This document shows positions 24,995 through 33,499 of a DNA stretch of 64,000 nucleotides, piece by piece. Positions within the stretch are counted from its first letter, which is position 1. The number at the start of each line of letters is the position of its first letter. Below the pieces are notes generated by a model. That model saw only the letters and a list, made by a program, of their open reading frames with translations. It was not told the DNA's origin and made no database searches. This DNA is from Holophaga sp. (lineage in GTDB: Bacteria > Acidobacteriota > Holophagae > Holophagales > Holophagaceae): assembly GCA_016715205.1 (NCBI GenBank), contig JADKBC010000049.1, positions 124,001-188,000 of the forward strand, written 5' to 3'. The translations under genes and the position numbers were made by a program.

Positions 24995-27900
24995 TTCGTG
25001 CCGCGCAACCGTCGCGAAAGGCGATCGAAGGCGAGGTAGATCACGGGCGTTGTATAGAGCGTCAAGACTTGACTGAAGATCAACCCACCCACGATGGCGA
25101 TGCCCAAGGGCCGCCTCAGTTCAGAACCGACACCCGTCCCCAGAGCCAGTGGCACGCCGCCCAGGAGCGCGGCCATGGTGGTCATGATGATGGGGCGGAA
25201 GCGCAGCAGCGCAGCCTGGTAGATGGCTTCGGGCGGGCTCTGGCCATCCTTGCGTTCGGCCTCCAGGGCAAAGTCGATCATCATGATCGCGTTCTTTTCC
25301 ACGATGCCGATGAGCAGGATGATGCCGATGAGCGCGATGACACTGAAATCTGTGCGGCACAGCATCAGGGAAAGCAGTGCGCCCACGCCAGCCGAGGGCA
25401 ACGTGGAAAGAATCGTGATGGGGTGGATGTAGCTTTCGTACAGGACACCCAGCAGGATATAGACCGTCATCACTGCGGCGAGAATCAGCCAGGGGGTGTT
25501 GGCGAGAGACGCGCCAAAGGCCTGGGCTGTGCCCTGGAAGCCCGACTTGATGCTGGGCGGCAAGTCGAGCCCCCGTTTGGCTTGTTCGATGGCTTTGACC
25601 GCATCACCCAGGGAGACATTCGGCGCCAGGTTGAAGGAGACCGTGACCGCCGGGAACTGGCCCTGGTGGTTGATCACCAGGGGGCTGTTCTGAATTTCCA
25701 TGCGCGTGAAGGCGCTCAAAGGAACCGACCCACCGCTGGCGGAACGGACGAAGATGTTCTGCAGATCGGAAGGCTGGCGATGGAGGCCAGGCGTGGCTTC
25801 CAGCACCACCCGGTATTGGTTCATCTGGGTGAACATGGTGGAAATCTGGCGCTGGCCAAAGGCGTCGTACAGCGCGTCATCCAGCATCTGGGGCGTGATA
25901 CCCAGGCGCGAGGCAGTGCTGCGGTCCAGGATCAGGCGCACTTCCAGTCCCGCATTCTGTTGGTCGCTGGCCACATCCCGGAGTTGGGGCAGGTCCTGCA
26001 GCCGGGACACGAAGCGGGGCACCCACTCGCCGAGTTCTTTGGGGTCCGCATCTTCCATGGAGTACTGGTACTGCGTCCGGCTGACCCGATCCTCCACGGT
26101 GAGATCCTGTACCGGCTGCAGGTAAAGGCGGGTCCCCGGAACCTTGGCGACCTGGGGCTGCAGGCGACGGATGATTTCGGAGGCGCTGAGGCCGCGTTCT
26201 TCCAGGGGTTTCAAGTTGATTTGGATGCGCCCGCTGTTGAGGGTGGTATTGGTGCCATCCACGCCGATGAAGGACGAAAGGCTTGCCACGGCAGGATCCT
26301 GGAGGATGACGTGGGCCAATTCCTGCTGGCGTTCCGCCATGGCGGTGAAGGAAACCGATTGCGGGGCCTCGGAAATACCGAGGATCACGCCCGTATCCTG
26401 CACAGGGAAAAATCCCTTGGGGATGGCCAGGTAGAGCAGCACCGTGGAAGCCAGGGTGGCGATGGCCACCACCAATGTGGCCTGCTGATGCTTCAACACC
26501 CATGTGAGGGTGCGGCCATAGAAAGCGATGATGTTTTGGAAGACTTTTTCAGAGGCCTGATAGAAACGGCCCTGCTCGCTGGCCTTTTTGTGCTTGAGCA
26601 GCTTGGCGCACATCATGGGTGTCAGAGTGAGCGAAACCACTGCGGAAACGAGGATCGTTACGCTGAGGGTCACCGCAAATTCCCGGAACAACCGACCCAC
26701 GATATCGCCCATGAACAGCAGTGGAATCAACACGGCGATCAACGAAACGGTCAGGGAAAGAATGGTGAAACCGATTTGCCCTGCACCCTTGAGGGCCGCC
26801 TGCAGAGGCGGTTCGCCATCCTCGATGTAGCGCATGATGTTTTCGATCATCACGATGGCATCGTCCACCACGAAACCCGTGGAGATGGTGAGGGCCATGA
26901 GGGTCAGGTTGTTCAGGCTGTAGCCCAATAGGTACATCACGCCAAAGGTGCCGACGATGGAGAGCGGCACGGCAACGCTGGGGATGATGGTGGCCGCCAG
27001 GGTGCGCAGGAACAGGAAGATCACCAGCACCACCAGGGCGATGGTGAGCATCAGTTCGAATTCCACATCCTCCACCGAAGCCCGGATGGTGGTGGTGCGA
27101 TCCGTGAGAATGGAGAGTTCGACCGAGGAGGGCAATGAAGCCCGAAGCTGCGGCAGCAGGTCCTTGACCCGGTCCACCACGGCGATGATGTTGGCGCCGG
27201 GCTGACGTTGAATGTTGAGGATCACGGCCGGCGTCTGGTTCATCCAGGCGGCCTGCTTGGTGTTTTCCACGCCATCGATGACGGTGGCCACATCCGAGAG
27301 GGCGATGGGCGCGCCATTCTTGTAGGCCACGATCAGGGGCTTGTACTGGTCACTGGAGAGGAGTTGGTCGTTGGCGCCGATGGCATAGGACTGCCGCGCG
27401 CCATCAAAACTGCCCTTGGCCTGATTGACGTTGGCCTGGGAGATGGCGGCGCGAACATCGGCCATGGTGAGGCCATAGGACGACAGGGCCGAGGGATTCG
27501 CCTGGATGCGCACCGCCGGTTTCTGCCCGCCGCTGATACTCACAAGGCCGACACCCGGAAGCTGGCTGATTTTTTGGGCCAGGCGGGTATCCGCAAAATC
27601 CTGCACCTTGGAGAGGGGCAAGGATTTCGACGTGAGCGCCAGGGTCAGGATCGGTGCATCGGCAGGGTTGGTCTTGCTGTAGATGGGTGGATTGGGCAGG
27701 TCCCGGGGGAGGTAGGTACCCGCGGCGTTCACGGCGGCCTGCACCTGCTGTTCGGCCACATCGATGTTCAAATCCAGCACGAATTGCAGGGTGATGATGG
27801 AACTGCCGCCGCTGCTGTTGGAGGACATGCGGTTGAGGCCAGGCAACTGCCCGAACTGGCGTTCCAGGGGCGCCGTGATGGCCGAAGCCATGACATCCGG

Positions 27901-28065
27901 GCTCGCGCCGGGATAGAAAGTGACGACCTGGATGGTGGGGTAGTCCACCTGGGGCAGGGCGGATACGGGCAATTGCCTGAAGGCGATGAACCCCACCAGC
28001 AGCAGCCCCGCCATCAGCAGGGACGTGGCGATGGGCCGGAGGATGAAGGGTCTAGACAGATTCAA
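24991..28065 (-). CDS. mdtB: RND efflux pump inner-membrane subunit (MdtB-like)
   Basis: About 1024 residues, HAE1 RND family. Characteristic text: PVSALPQVDYPTIQVVTFYP, GASPDVMASAITAPLERQFG, SSGGSSIITLQFVLDLNIDVA, KTNPADAPILTLALTS, and the proton-relay pair STGFVVDDAIVMIENI; these segments closely match the known MdtB sequence. The frame opens at ATG 28113 inside the upstream gene. TTG 28065 gives (M)NLSRPFILRP, which aligns with the MNISAPFIRRP start of the partner and lies 20 bp after the mdtA stop, so it is chosen. It forms a pump with mdtC and mdtA. Confidence 0.93.
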   Translation of the reverse strand: MNLSRPFILRPIATSLLMAGLLLVGFIAFRQLPVSALPQVDYPTIQVVTFYPGASPDVMASAITAPLERQFGQLPGLNRMSSNSSGGSSIITLQFVLDLNIDVAEQQVQAAVNAAGTYLPRDLPNPPIYSKTNPADAPILTLALTSKSLPLSKVQDFADTRLAQKISQLPGVGLVSISGGQKPAVRIQANPSALSSYGLTMADVRAAISQANVNQAKGSFDGARQSYAIGANDQLLSSDQYKPLIVAYKNGAPIALSDVATVIDGVENTKQAAWMNQTPAVILNIQRQPGANIIAVVDRVKDLLPQLRASLPSSVELSILTDRTTTIRASVEDVEFELMLTIALVVLVIFLFLRTLAATIIPSVAVPLSIVGTFGVMYLLGYSLNNLTLMALTISTGFVVDDAIVMIENIMRYIEDGEPPLQAALKGAGQIGFTILSLTVSLIAVLIPLLFMGDIVGRLFREFAVTLSVTILVSAVVSLTLTPMMCAKLLKHKKASEQGRFYQASEKVFQNIIAFYGRTLTWVLKHQQATLVVAIATLASTVLLYLAIPKGFFPVQDTGVILGISEAPQSVSFTAMAERQQELAHVILQDPAVASLSSFIGVDGTNTTLNSGRIQINLKPLEERGLSASEIIRRLQPQVAKVPGTRLYLQPVQDLTVEDRVSRTQYQYSMEDADPKELGEWVPRFVSRLQDLPQLRDVASDQQNAGLEVRLILDRSTASRLGITPQMLDDALYDAFGQRQISTMFTQMNQYRVVLEATPGLHRQPSDLQNIFVRSASGGSVPLSAFTRMEIQNSPLVINHQGQFPAVTVSFNLAPNVSLGDAVKAIEQAKRGLDLPPSIKSGFQGTAQAFGASLANTPWLILAAVMTVYILLGVLYESYIHPITILSTLPSAGVGALLSLMLCRTDFSVIALIGIILLIGIVEKNAIMMIDFALEAERKDGQSPPEAIYQAALLRFRPIIMTTMAALLGGVPLALGTGVGSELRRPLGIAIVGGLIFSQVLTLYTTPVIYLAFDRLSRRLRGTK

Positions 28066-28084
28066 AGCGTCACCCTGTTCCTGT

Positions 28085-29302
28085 TCACGACTTGCCCTTC
28101 TTCTGGGCTCCATCGGGGTTGGGCAGGGAAACTTTCGCGCCTGGGCGAAGTTTCTCTAGGCCGTCTACGGCCACGATATCCCCTGGGGCCAAGCCGGTCC
28201 GTACGGCGCTGGTGTCACCCTCGGTGGCTTCAATGGCAATCACGCGCATTTCAACGCTGAGGTCGGGTTTCACGACATACACGAAGCTTCCCTGGGGGCT
28301 CTGCTGGATGGCGGCCGTGGGGATGAGGGTTACGCCCTGCAAGGTGTCGATTCGGAGCCGGGCGTTGACGAACTGGTTGGGGAAGAGGGACGAAGCCTCG
28401 TTGGCGAAGAGGGCCTTGATGCGAACCGTGCCGGTTGTGGGATCCACCTGGTTATCAATGGCCAGCACCGTGCCTTCCGCCAGCCGCGTTTTCATGTCCC
28501 GGTCGTAAGCGTCCACAATGAGTTTCTTCCCCTTGCTGCTTTGGCTCAGGACCTGCTGGATGCGATCCGCAGGGACCGTAAAGAGCACACTGATGGGTTG
28601 CACGGGGGCGATGATCGCGAGACCTGTGGCATCGCTGGCCCGCACCATGTTGCCGGGATCTACAAGGCGCAAGCCGACTTTTCCCGCAATGGGCGCGGTA
28701 ATGCGGCTGTAGACCAGGTTGAGTTTCGCGCTTTCCACCTGGGCCTGATCGGCCTTCAGCGCGGCTTCGTATTGGGTGACGGCGGCGCTTTGGGTATCCA
28801 ATTGCTGCCTGGACACAATGCCTTGCTGCACAAGGGTCTGAAGGCGCTGGAGATCGGCAGAGGCATTTTTGAAAGCCGCCTGATCCTTGGCCATTTGGCC
28901 CTCGGCCTGCATGAGCTGGACCTGGAAGGGGCGAGGATCGATTTCCGCGAGCAGGTCACCCTGCCGCACAAATTGGCCTTCCTGAAAGGCGATTCGCATC
29001 AGTTGACCATCCACGCGGCTCTTCACCGTCACGGTATTCAGAGCTGTCACGGTGCCAAGGCCTGTGAGGTTGAGCGCCATATCTCCCTTGATGGCGGTGG
29101 CCACCAGGACGGGAATGGCCCGGGTTGCGGCCACCTGCGGCCCATGGTTACAACCGAACATTCGAATCGCCAATAGGGCCGCGAGCAGCACTGCGCCTGA
29201 AGTCCAGGCCCAACGGGTGCGCCACCAGCTTGTCTGGTCATCCGGAACAGGCCGGACAGCCTCTTCCTGGTTTGCGTGATTCGGAAAGGCATCAATGTTC
29301 AT
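28085..29302 (-). CDS. mdtA: RND efflux periplasmic adaptor (MdtA-like membrane fusion protein)
   Basis: Links the RND pump to an outer-membrane channel. The 405-residue protein has an N-terminal membrane anchor (WAWTSGAVLLAALLAIRMFG), the lipoyl/beta-barrel adaptor with LGTVTALNTVTVKSRVDGQLMRIAFQEGQFVRQGDLLAEIDPRP, the helical hairpin (about 130-190, VQLMQAEGQMAKDQAAFKNASADLQRLQ) and the C-terminal barrel (TLIPTAAIQQSPQGSFVYVV). The frame extends upstream to 29398, but that stretch runs into the promoter palindrome; ATG 29302 (MNIDAFPNHANQEE) is chosen. No TolC-type channel gene is in the window, so the outer component must be encoded elsewhere. Confidence 0.9.
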   Translation of the reverse strand: MNIDAFPNHANQEEAVRPVPDDQTSWWRTRWAWTSGAVLLAALLAIRMFGCNHGPQVAATRAIPVLVATAIKGDMALNLTGLGTVTALNTVTVKSRVDGQLMRIAFQEGQFVRQGDLLAEIDPRPFQVQLMQAEGQMAKDQAAFKNASADLQRLQTLVQQGIVSRQQLDTQSAAVTQYEAALKADQAQVESAKLNLVYSRITAPIAGKVGLRLVDPGNMVRASDATGLAIIAPVQPISVLFTVPADRIQQVLSQSSKGKKLIVDAYDRDMKTRLAEGTVLAIDNQVDPTTGTVRIKALFANEASSLFPNQFVNARLRIDTLQGVTLIPTAAIQQSPQGSFVYVVKPDLSVEMRVIAIEATEGDTSAVRTGLAPGDIVAVDGLEKLRPGAKVSLPNPDGAQKKGKS

Positions 29303-29369
29303 GGGTAGCCCGTTGCAGGTGGGTGAACGAGGAATAGGCTCTTCCATCCAAGGATTGAAAGGCGAATAA

Positions 29370-29398
29370 AAAATACCCTCGCATTGCGAGGGTATCAA
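29370..29398 (-). promoter_or_regulatory. Sigma-70-like promoter with a palindromic spacer, probable MarR operator for the efflux operon
   Basis: On the minus strand TTGATA (29398-29393) and TATTTT (29375-29370) are separated by exactly 17 nt. A perfect palindrome, ATACCCTCGC and GCGAGGGTAT around ATT (29373-29395), fills the spacer and overlaps both boxes. This is what a repressor operator blocking a promoter looks like. The same palindrome followed by six T residues could instead terminate the marR transcript; the two readings are not exclusive. Confidence 0.6.
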
Positions 29399-29426
29399 GA
29401 AAGAGCGGGAATGCTAAGCAACAGCC

Positions 29427-29933
29427 TTAGTCCAAATCGTGATCCTGTCCCTTGGATTTGCCTTTGCGCTTGGGACCATCGGTGTTGATTTCGGACAGAT
29501 TGAATAGGAGTTTATGCAGGGAACGGCGAAAGGCATCCTTTTCTTCCGAGGTGAAACCCTTCTCCATGCGCAAGCGGAAGGTTTCGGAGGCCATGAAGAG
29601 GGTTTCCGACATGGAGGCACCCTGGCTGGAGATACCAATCTGAATGCGTCGGCCATGGTTGGGATCCTGCTTTACTTCCAGGATTTGCCTCGCTTCCAGG
29701 CTATGGACCAGGCGTGAAGTGGTGGGGTGATCCAGCCACATGCGCAAGGCCAGGTCTGTCAAAGAGAGGGGGCCAGTCTCGCGCAACAGGAGGATCATCC
29801 AGCCCTGATGGGGGGTCAGGTCCAGGGGATCCAGCAGGGGCGCCACGGCGTGTTTGATGGCCCGCCGCGCTGCAGCCACCAGCATGCCTAGGCCTGATTG
29901 TTCGAATCCGGGGATGGAAGGTGAATCAGTCAT
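29427..29933 (-). CDS. MarR-family transcriptional regulator
   Basis: Winged-helix repressor of 168 residues, probably controlling the efflux operon downstream on the same strand. Features: N-terminal dimer helix (about 15-40, LGMLVAAARRAIKHAVAPLLDPLDLT), the wHTH (about 40-105, PHQGWMILLLRETGPLSLTDLALRMWLDHPTTSRLVHSLEARQ, wing DPNHGRRIQI), a C-terminal dimer helix and a basic/acidic tail (GPKRKGKSKGQDHDLD). In related operons such regulators are relieved by phenolic or lipophilic drugs. It starts 45 bp after hisS. Confidence 0.92.
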   Translation of the reverse strand: MTDSPSIPGFEQSGLGMLVAAARRAIKHAVAPLLDPLDLTPHQGWMILLLRETGPLSLTDLALRMWLDHPTTSRLVHSLEARQILEVKQDPNHGRRIQIGISSQGASMSETLFMASETFRLRMEKGFTSEEKDAFRRSLHKLLFNLSEINTDGPKRKGKSKGQDHDLD

Positions 29934-29978
29934 GACTCCAATCCTACTACTAATATCAAGACACGAGGCAACCCCGGA

Positions 29979-31223
29979 TCAGCCGCGGAGCCTAGCGGGC
30001 ACCTCTTCCAAGGGCCACGTTTCCTGGGTTCCGGCACTCAAATCTTTGGCGGAAACCACCCCTTGTTCCAGTTCACCATCGCCCAGGATCAGGGCCCACT
30101 TGCTTCCCTGTCGGTTGGCCGAGGTAAGGGCCTTTTTCAGGTTGGTGCCCCGGGTCTCCACTTGGATGGCCAAGCCCTGGCTCCACCAGTCCCGGGCCAG
30201 AAGGAGGGCTTTAAGGGCGGCAGCTTCGCCCAGCGGAATAAGCAAGGCCGGGGGGCTCAGAGGGGCGTTGCCATGCAGTTGTTGCATGAGCATGGCGAGG
30301 CGGTCCAAGCCAATGGCCCAGCCGAAGGCCGGAACTTCGGGCCCGCCCAGATGTTTGACCAGGCCATCGTAACGGCCGCCCCCCAGCAGGGCCGATTGGG
30401 CACCCAGATCACTGGAAAGAACCTCGAAGGCCGTGCGGGTGTAGTAATCCAGGCCGCGCACCAGCCGTGGGTTTTCCTCGAAGGGAACATCCAAGGCCGT
30501 CAGCAATTCCTTGAGCCGCAGGTGGTGGCGCTGGGAGGCCTCGTCCAGGTATTCCGTGATCACGGGATGACCCTCAAGGGCGGCCTGGCAGCCGGGGCTC
30601 TTGCAATCCAGCACCCGCAAGGGGTTGGTGTCGATACGGCGGTGGCAGTCCTCGCAAAACCTTTCCTCCCGGGCCTGGAAGAAGGCCCGGATGGCGGCGT
30701 GGAAGGCCGGTCGGCATTCGGAGGTGCCCACCGAATTGATGGAAAGGCTCAGGTGTTTGAGGCCCAGTTCCTGAAGGAAGGCCATGAGCATGAGGAGACT
30801 TTCAGCCTCGCTCTCGGGTGAGGCCACCCCAAAACTTTCGGCCCCGATCTGCCAGAACTGGCGGTAACGGCCGGCCTGCATGCGTTCGTAGCGGAACATC
30901 GGCCCAATGTAATAGAGCAGTTTGGGATCGTTGTTGATCAAGAGCTTGTGCTGGATCATGGCCCGAACCACCCCTGCGGTGTTTTCGGGGCGCATCACCA
31001 CATGGCGGCCGCCCTTGTCCATGAATTCGTACATTTCCTTGTTCACGATGTCTGAACTCTCGCCCACGCTGCGTTTGAACACCTCGATTTCCTCGAGGAC
31101 GGGCGTTCGGATTTCCTCGTAGCCATGGCGTGCGAACACACGCCTCGCGGTATCCTCGATGCGCTGGAACCAAGCCATCTCATTGCCGAAAAGGTCCCGT
31201 GTGCCTTTAACCGATTGCGCCAT
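29979..31223 (-). CDS. hisS: Histidyl-tRNA synthetase
   Basis: Charges tRNA-His; class II synthetase of 414 residues. Motifs: MAQSVKGTRDLFGNEM at the N terminus, motif 2 region FRYERMQAGRYRQFWQIGAE, the HisRS-specific RGLDYYTRTAFEV and the motif 3 GGGRYDGLVKHLGG, with the C-terminal anticodon domain (about 320-410). An open frame extends 98 codons upstream, but ATG 31223, with AGGAG 7 bp before it, is clearly the start. Its 5' end overlaps the amidase gene on the other strand. Confidence 0.97.
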   Translation of the reverse strand: MAQSVKGTRDLFGNEMAWFQRIEDTARRVFARHGYEEIRTPVLEEIEVFKRSVGESSDIVNKEMYEFMDKGGRHVVMRPENTAGVVRAMIQHKLLINNDPKLLYYIGPMFRYERMQAGRYRQFWQIGAESFGVASPESEAESLLMLMAFLQELGLKHLSLSINSVGTSECRPAFHAAIRAFFQAREERFCEDCHRRIDTNPLRVLDCKSPGCQAALEGHPVITEYLDEASQRHHLRLKELLTALDVPFEENPRLVRGLDYYTRTAFEVLSSDLGAQSALLGGGRYDGLVKHLGGPEVPAFGWAIGLDRLAMLMQQLHGNAPLSPPALLIPLGEAAALKALLLARDWWSQGLAIQVETRGTNLKKALTSANRQGSKWALILGDGELEQGVVSAKDLSAGTQETWPLEEVPARLRG

Positions 31224-32016
31224 TTCGAAACTCCTGAGGACGACCCTGGTCCTCCTCTTCAGCCTACTGGCTTGGAGCCAAACCCCAAAACCCGGAGCTG
31301 CCATCGCCCCGGCGCCCCGGCTCAAGGTTGCGGTGGACCCGGGCCATGGGGGCGACGATGCAGGGGCCAAAGGAGCCAAGGGGTTGCGGGAAAAGGAGGC
31401 GGCGCTGGCGCTGGCGGGCGACCTCAAATCGGCACTGGAAGCGGCAGGTTTCGAGGTATTGCTGACCCGGGAGGACGACGCCTTCATTCCCCTGTGGGAC
31501 CGGGCCAAGGTGGCCAATGATGCGGGTGCCGATCTTTTTATCAGCCTTCATCTCAACGCCGCGAAAGCACGTTCTGCCAAAGGCTCCGAGGTTTTTTTCC
31601 TCAGCCTCGACCAGGGGGACCGGGACGGTGCCGAGGTGGCAGCCCTGGAAAATGGCGGGGAAGGTGCCGCCCCCGCGCCCGATTCCGTGCTGTCAACCAT
31701 CCTGCAGGATCTGGCCCAGAAGGCCTACCTTCAAGAGTCCGAACGCCTCGCGGTGAACATTCAGTTTCAGCTGAATCATCTGGGCGGGATCAAGGAACGG
31801 GGCGTGAAACAGGCGCCCTTCGTGGTGTTGCGCGGCGCCGCGATGCCCGCGGTGCTGGTGGAAGCGGCTTTCATCTCCAACCCCAAGGAGGAGGCCAAGC
31901 TCAAGGACCCTGTCTTTCGGCGGAAGGTCGCCGAGGCCATGGCCCAGGGTGTTCGGCAATTTTTCGGCGCCAGCCAGAACACAGCCCGGCGCAGGACCGC
32001 AGGACCCACCAAATGA
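31201..32016 (+). CDS. N-acetylmuramoyl-L-alanine amidase (Amidase_3)
   Basis: Zinc amidase that cleaves the amide bond between muramic acid and the stem peptide in the periplasm. About 271 residues. A signal peptide (LLRTTLVLLFSLLAWSQ) is followed by VAVDPGHGGDDAGAKG (first zinc His), the Glu in LREKEAAL, DLFISLHLNAAKARSAKG (second zinc His), and the C-terminal catalytic Glu in VEAAFISNPKEE. The C terminus ends ARRRTAGPTK. The start is uncertain: GTG 31201 with AAGG upstream is chosen; ATG 31159 is in frame but lies deeper inside hisS. The gene overlaps hisS head to head by about 23 bp. Confidence 0.9.
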   Translation: MPLTDCAISKLLRTTLVLLFSLLAWSQTPKPGAAIAPAPRLKVAVDPGHGGDDAGAKGAKGLREKEAALALAGDLKSALEAAGFEVLLTREDDAFIPLWDRAKVANDAGADLFISLHLNAAKARSAKGSEVFFLSLDQGDRDGAEVAALENGGEGAAPAPDSVLSTILQDLAQKAYLQESERLAVNIQFQLNHLGGIKERGVKQAPFVVLRGAAMPAVLVEAAFISNPKEEAKLKDPVFRRKVAEAMAQGVRQFFGASQNTARRRTAGPTK

Positions 32017-32079
32017 TCAGGACTTTTCTTCTCCGTCCCGACCGTCGATAGGAAAAATTCCACGCTAAACTGGACCCCC

Positions 32080-33498
32080 ATGGAACCCAACCGCGTTCTT
32101 ATCGTTGATGACGAACAGGATTTTCGGAGTCTCCTGTTGGAGGCCCTGGAATCCATGGGCTACACGGTGGAAGGCGCGGAAAGCGCCGAGAAAGCTCTGG
32201 AACTGATCAAACAGCGGCATTTCGCGGTCATCTTCACCGACCTGAACATGCCTGGCGGGCAATCCGGCCTGGAGTTGCTCAAGGCCATCGAAGTCTTCGA
32301 CCCCAAGGCCTTTACGATCCTGATGACCGGCTACGCCACCACGGAAGCGGCGGTGCAGGCCCTCAAGCGCGGTGCCTACGATTTCATCCAGAAGCCGTTC
32401 AAGCTGGCAGAGCTGGAAGCCAGCCTCGTTCGGGCGCTGGGGCACTACAAAACCCTGCGGGAGAACGAAGCCTACCAGAGTCGGCTCGAAGAAATGGTCA
32501 TGGAGCGCACCCAGGAAATCCTGGGCCTCAAGGAAGACATCGAAAAGCTTTTTGAAGGGTTCGTGCAAGCCTCCGTGACCGCCATTGAAGCGCGGGATCC
32601 CAGTACCTCCGGGCATTCCAGCCGGGTGGCAGACCTGACGGTGGGCTTGGCGGAGGTGGTGAACCAGACGCCCAATGGCCCTTATGGCCCACTGCATTTC
32701 AGTGATCAGCAGATCAAAGAAATCCGCTATGCCAGCCTCCTGCACGATTTCGGCAAAGTGGGGGTACGGGAGCAGGTGCTGGTGAAGGCAAAAAAACTGG
32801 AACCGGAGCGACTGGAGCGCATCCTTCAGCGCCTGTACCAGCGTGATTTGGAAATCGCCGTATCCCTGGTGGAAAAGGCCTGGGATGAAGGCGCCGAGCG
32901 GGAAGCCGGACAGTTCCAGCGCTTACTTCAGGAACGACGGCAGGAAAGCCAGCGCCTGGTGGAACTCATCCAGCGCTGCAACGAGCCTCAGGTGCTGCCC
33001 CGGGAAATTGCCGATCGCATGGATGAATTGGAACTGCTTGATTTCATGCACTTCGAGGGGCGCAGCGAACGGGTGCTGGAATCGGATGATGTGGCAGCGC
33101 TGAGAATTCCCAAGGGCAGCCTGTCCTCCGATGAACGGGATGAGATCAACAGCCATGTGACCCATACCTTCCGCTTCCTCAGCCAGATTCCCTGGACCAA
33201 AGGGCTTGCGGAGCTGCCTGCCATCGCCTATGCCCATCACGAGCGGCTGAATGGGAAGGGCTATCCCCGGGGACTGACCTCTGAGTTGATTCCGCCCCAG
33301 AGCAAACTGATGGCCGTGGCGGATGTGTACGATGCCCTGGTGGCCTCAGACCGCCCCTACAAGGTGGCGGTAACCGTGGCCAAGAGCTTGCAGATCCTGG
33401 AGGATGAAACCAAGGCTGGGCTGCTGGACCCCGAGGTTTTCCGCCTCTTCCTGGATGCCCGGATCTACGAACTCACGCTCCACCGAATCCAGGGTTGA
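32080..33498 (+). CDS. Response regulator with HD-GYP domain (probable c-di-GMP phosphodiesterase)
   Basis: 472 residues. The receiver domain (1-120) has the acidic pocket VDDEQD, phosphoacceptor Asp54 in FTDLNMPGG and KPFKL. A coiled-coil linker (about 125-170) precedes the HD-GYP domain: GHSSRVADL, LLHDFGKVGV and HHERLNGKGYPRGL, ending with VADVYDALVASDRPYK. Between HD and GYP an insertion of about 100 residues (QRLYQRDLEIAVSLVEKAW to RIPKGSLSSDER) makes this part longer than in typical HD-GYP proteins. The next gene is 1 bp away and codes for a related receiver, so they form an operon. Confidence 0.92.
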   Translation: MEPNRVLIVDDEQDFRSLLLEALESMGYTVEGAESAEKALELIKQRHFAVIFTDLNMPGGQSGLELLKAIEVFDPKAFTILMTGYATTEAAVQALKRGAYDFIQKPFKLAELEASLVRALGHYKTLRENEAYQSRLEEMVMERTQEILGLKEDIEKLFEGFVQASVTAIEARDPSTSGHSSRVADLTVGLAEVVNQTPNGPYGPLHFSDQQIKEIRYASLLHDFGKVGVREQVLVKAKKLEPERLERILQRLYQRDLEIAVSLVEKAWDEGAEREAGQFQRLLQERRQESQRLVELIQRCNEPQVLPREIADRMDELELLDFMHFEGRSERVLESDDVAALRIPKGSLSSDERDEINSHVTHTFRFLSQIPWTKGLAELPAIAYAHHERLNGKGYPRGLTSELIPPQSKLMAVADVYDALVASDRPYKVAVTVAKSLQILEDETKAGLLDPEVFRLFLDARIYELTLHRIQG

Positions 33499-33499
33499 C

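Noticed and set aside
25069..26931. A 620-residue plus-strand frame across mdtB
   Set aside because: Same reason: antisense shadow with low-complexity His/Gln/Gly text.
28066..28113. ATG 28113 as start of mdtB
   Set aside because: It would overlap mdtA by 29 bp and add residues unlike the RND N terminus; TTG 28065 gives NLSRPFILRP, which matches the partner.
29373..29395. Palindrome after marR as only a rho-independent terminator
   Set aside because: The exact 17-nt spacing of -35 and -10 boxes around it makes the promoter/operator reading at least as good, so I list it as regulatory and keep the terminator as an alternative.
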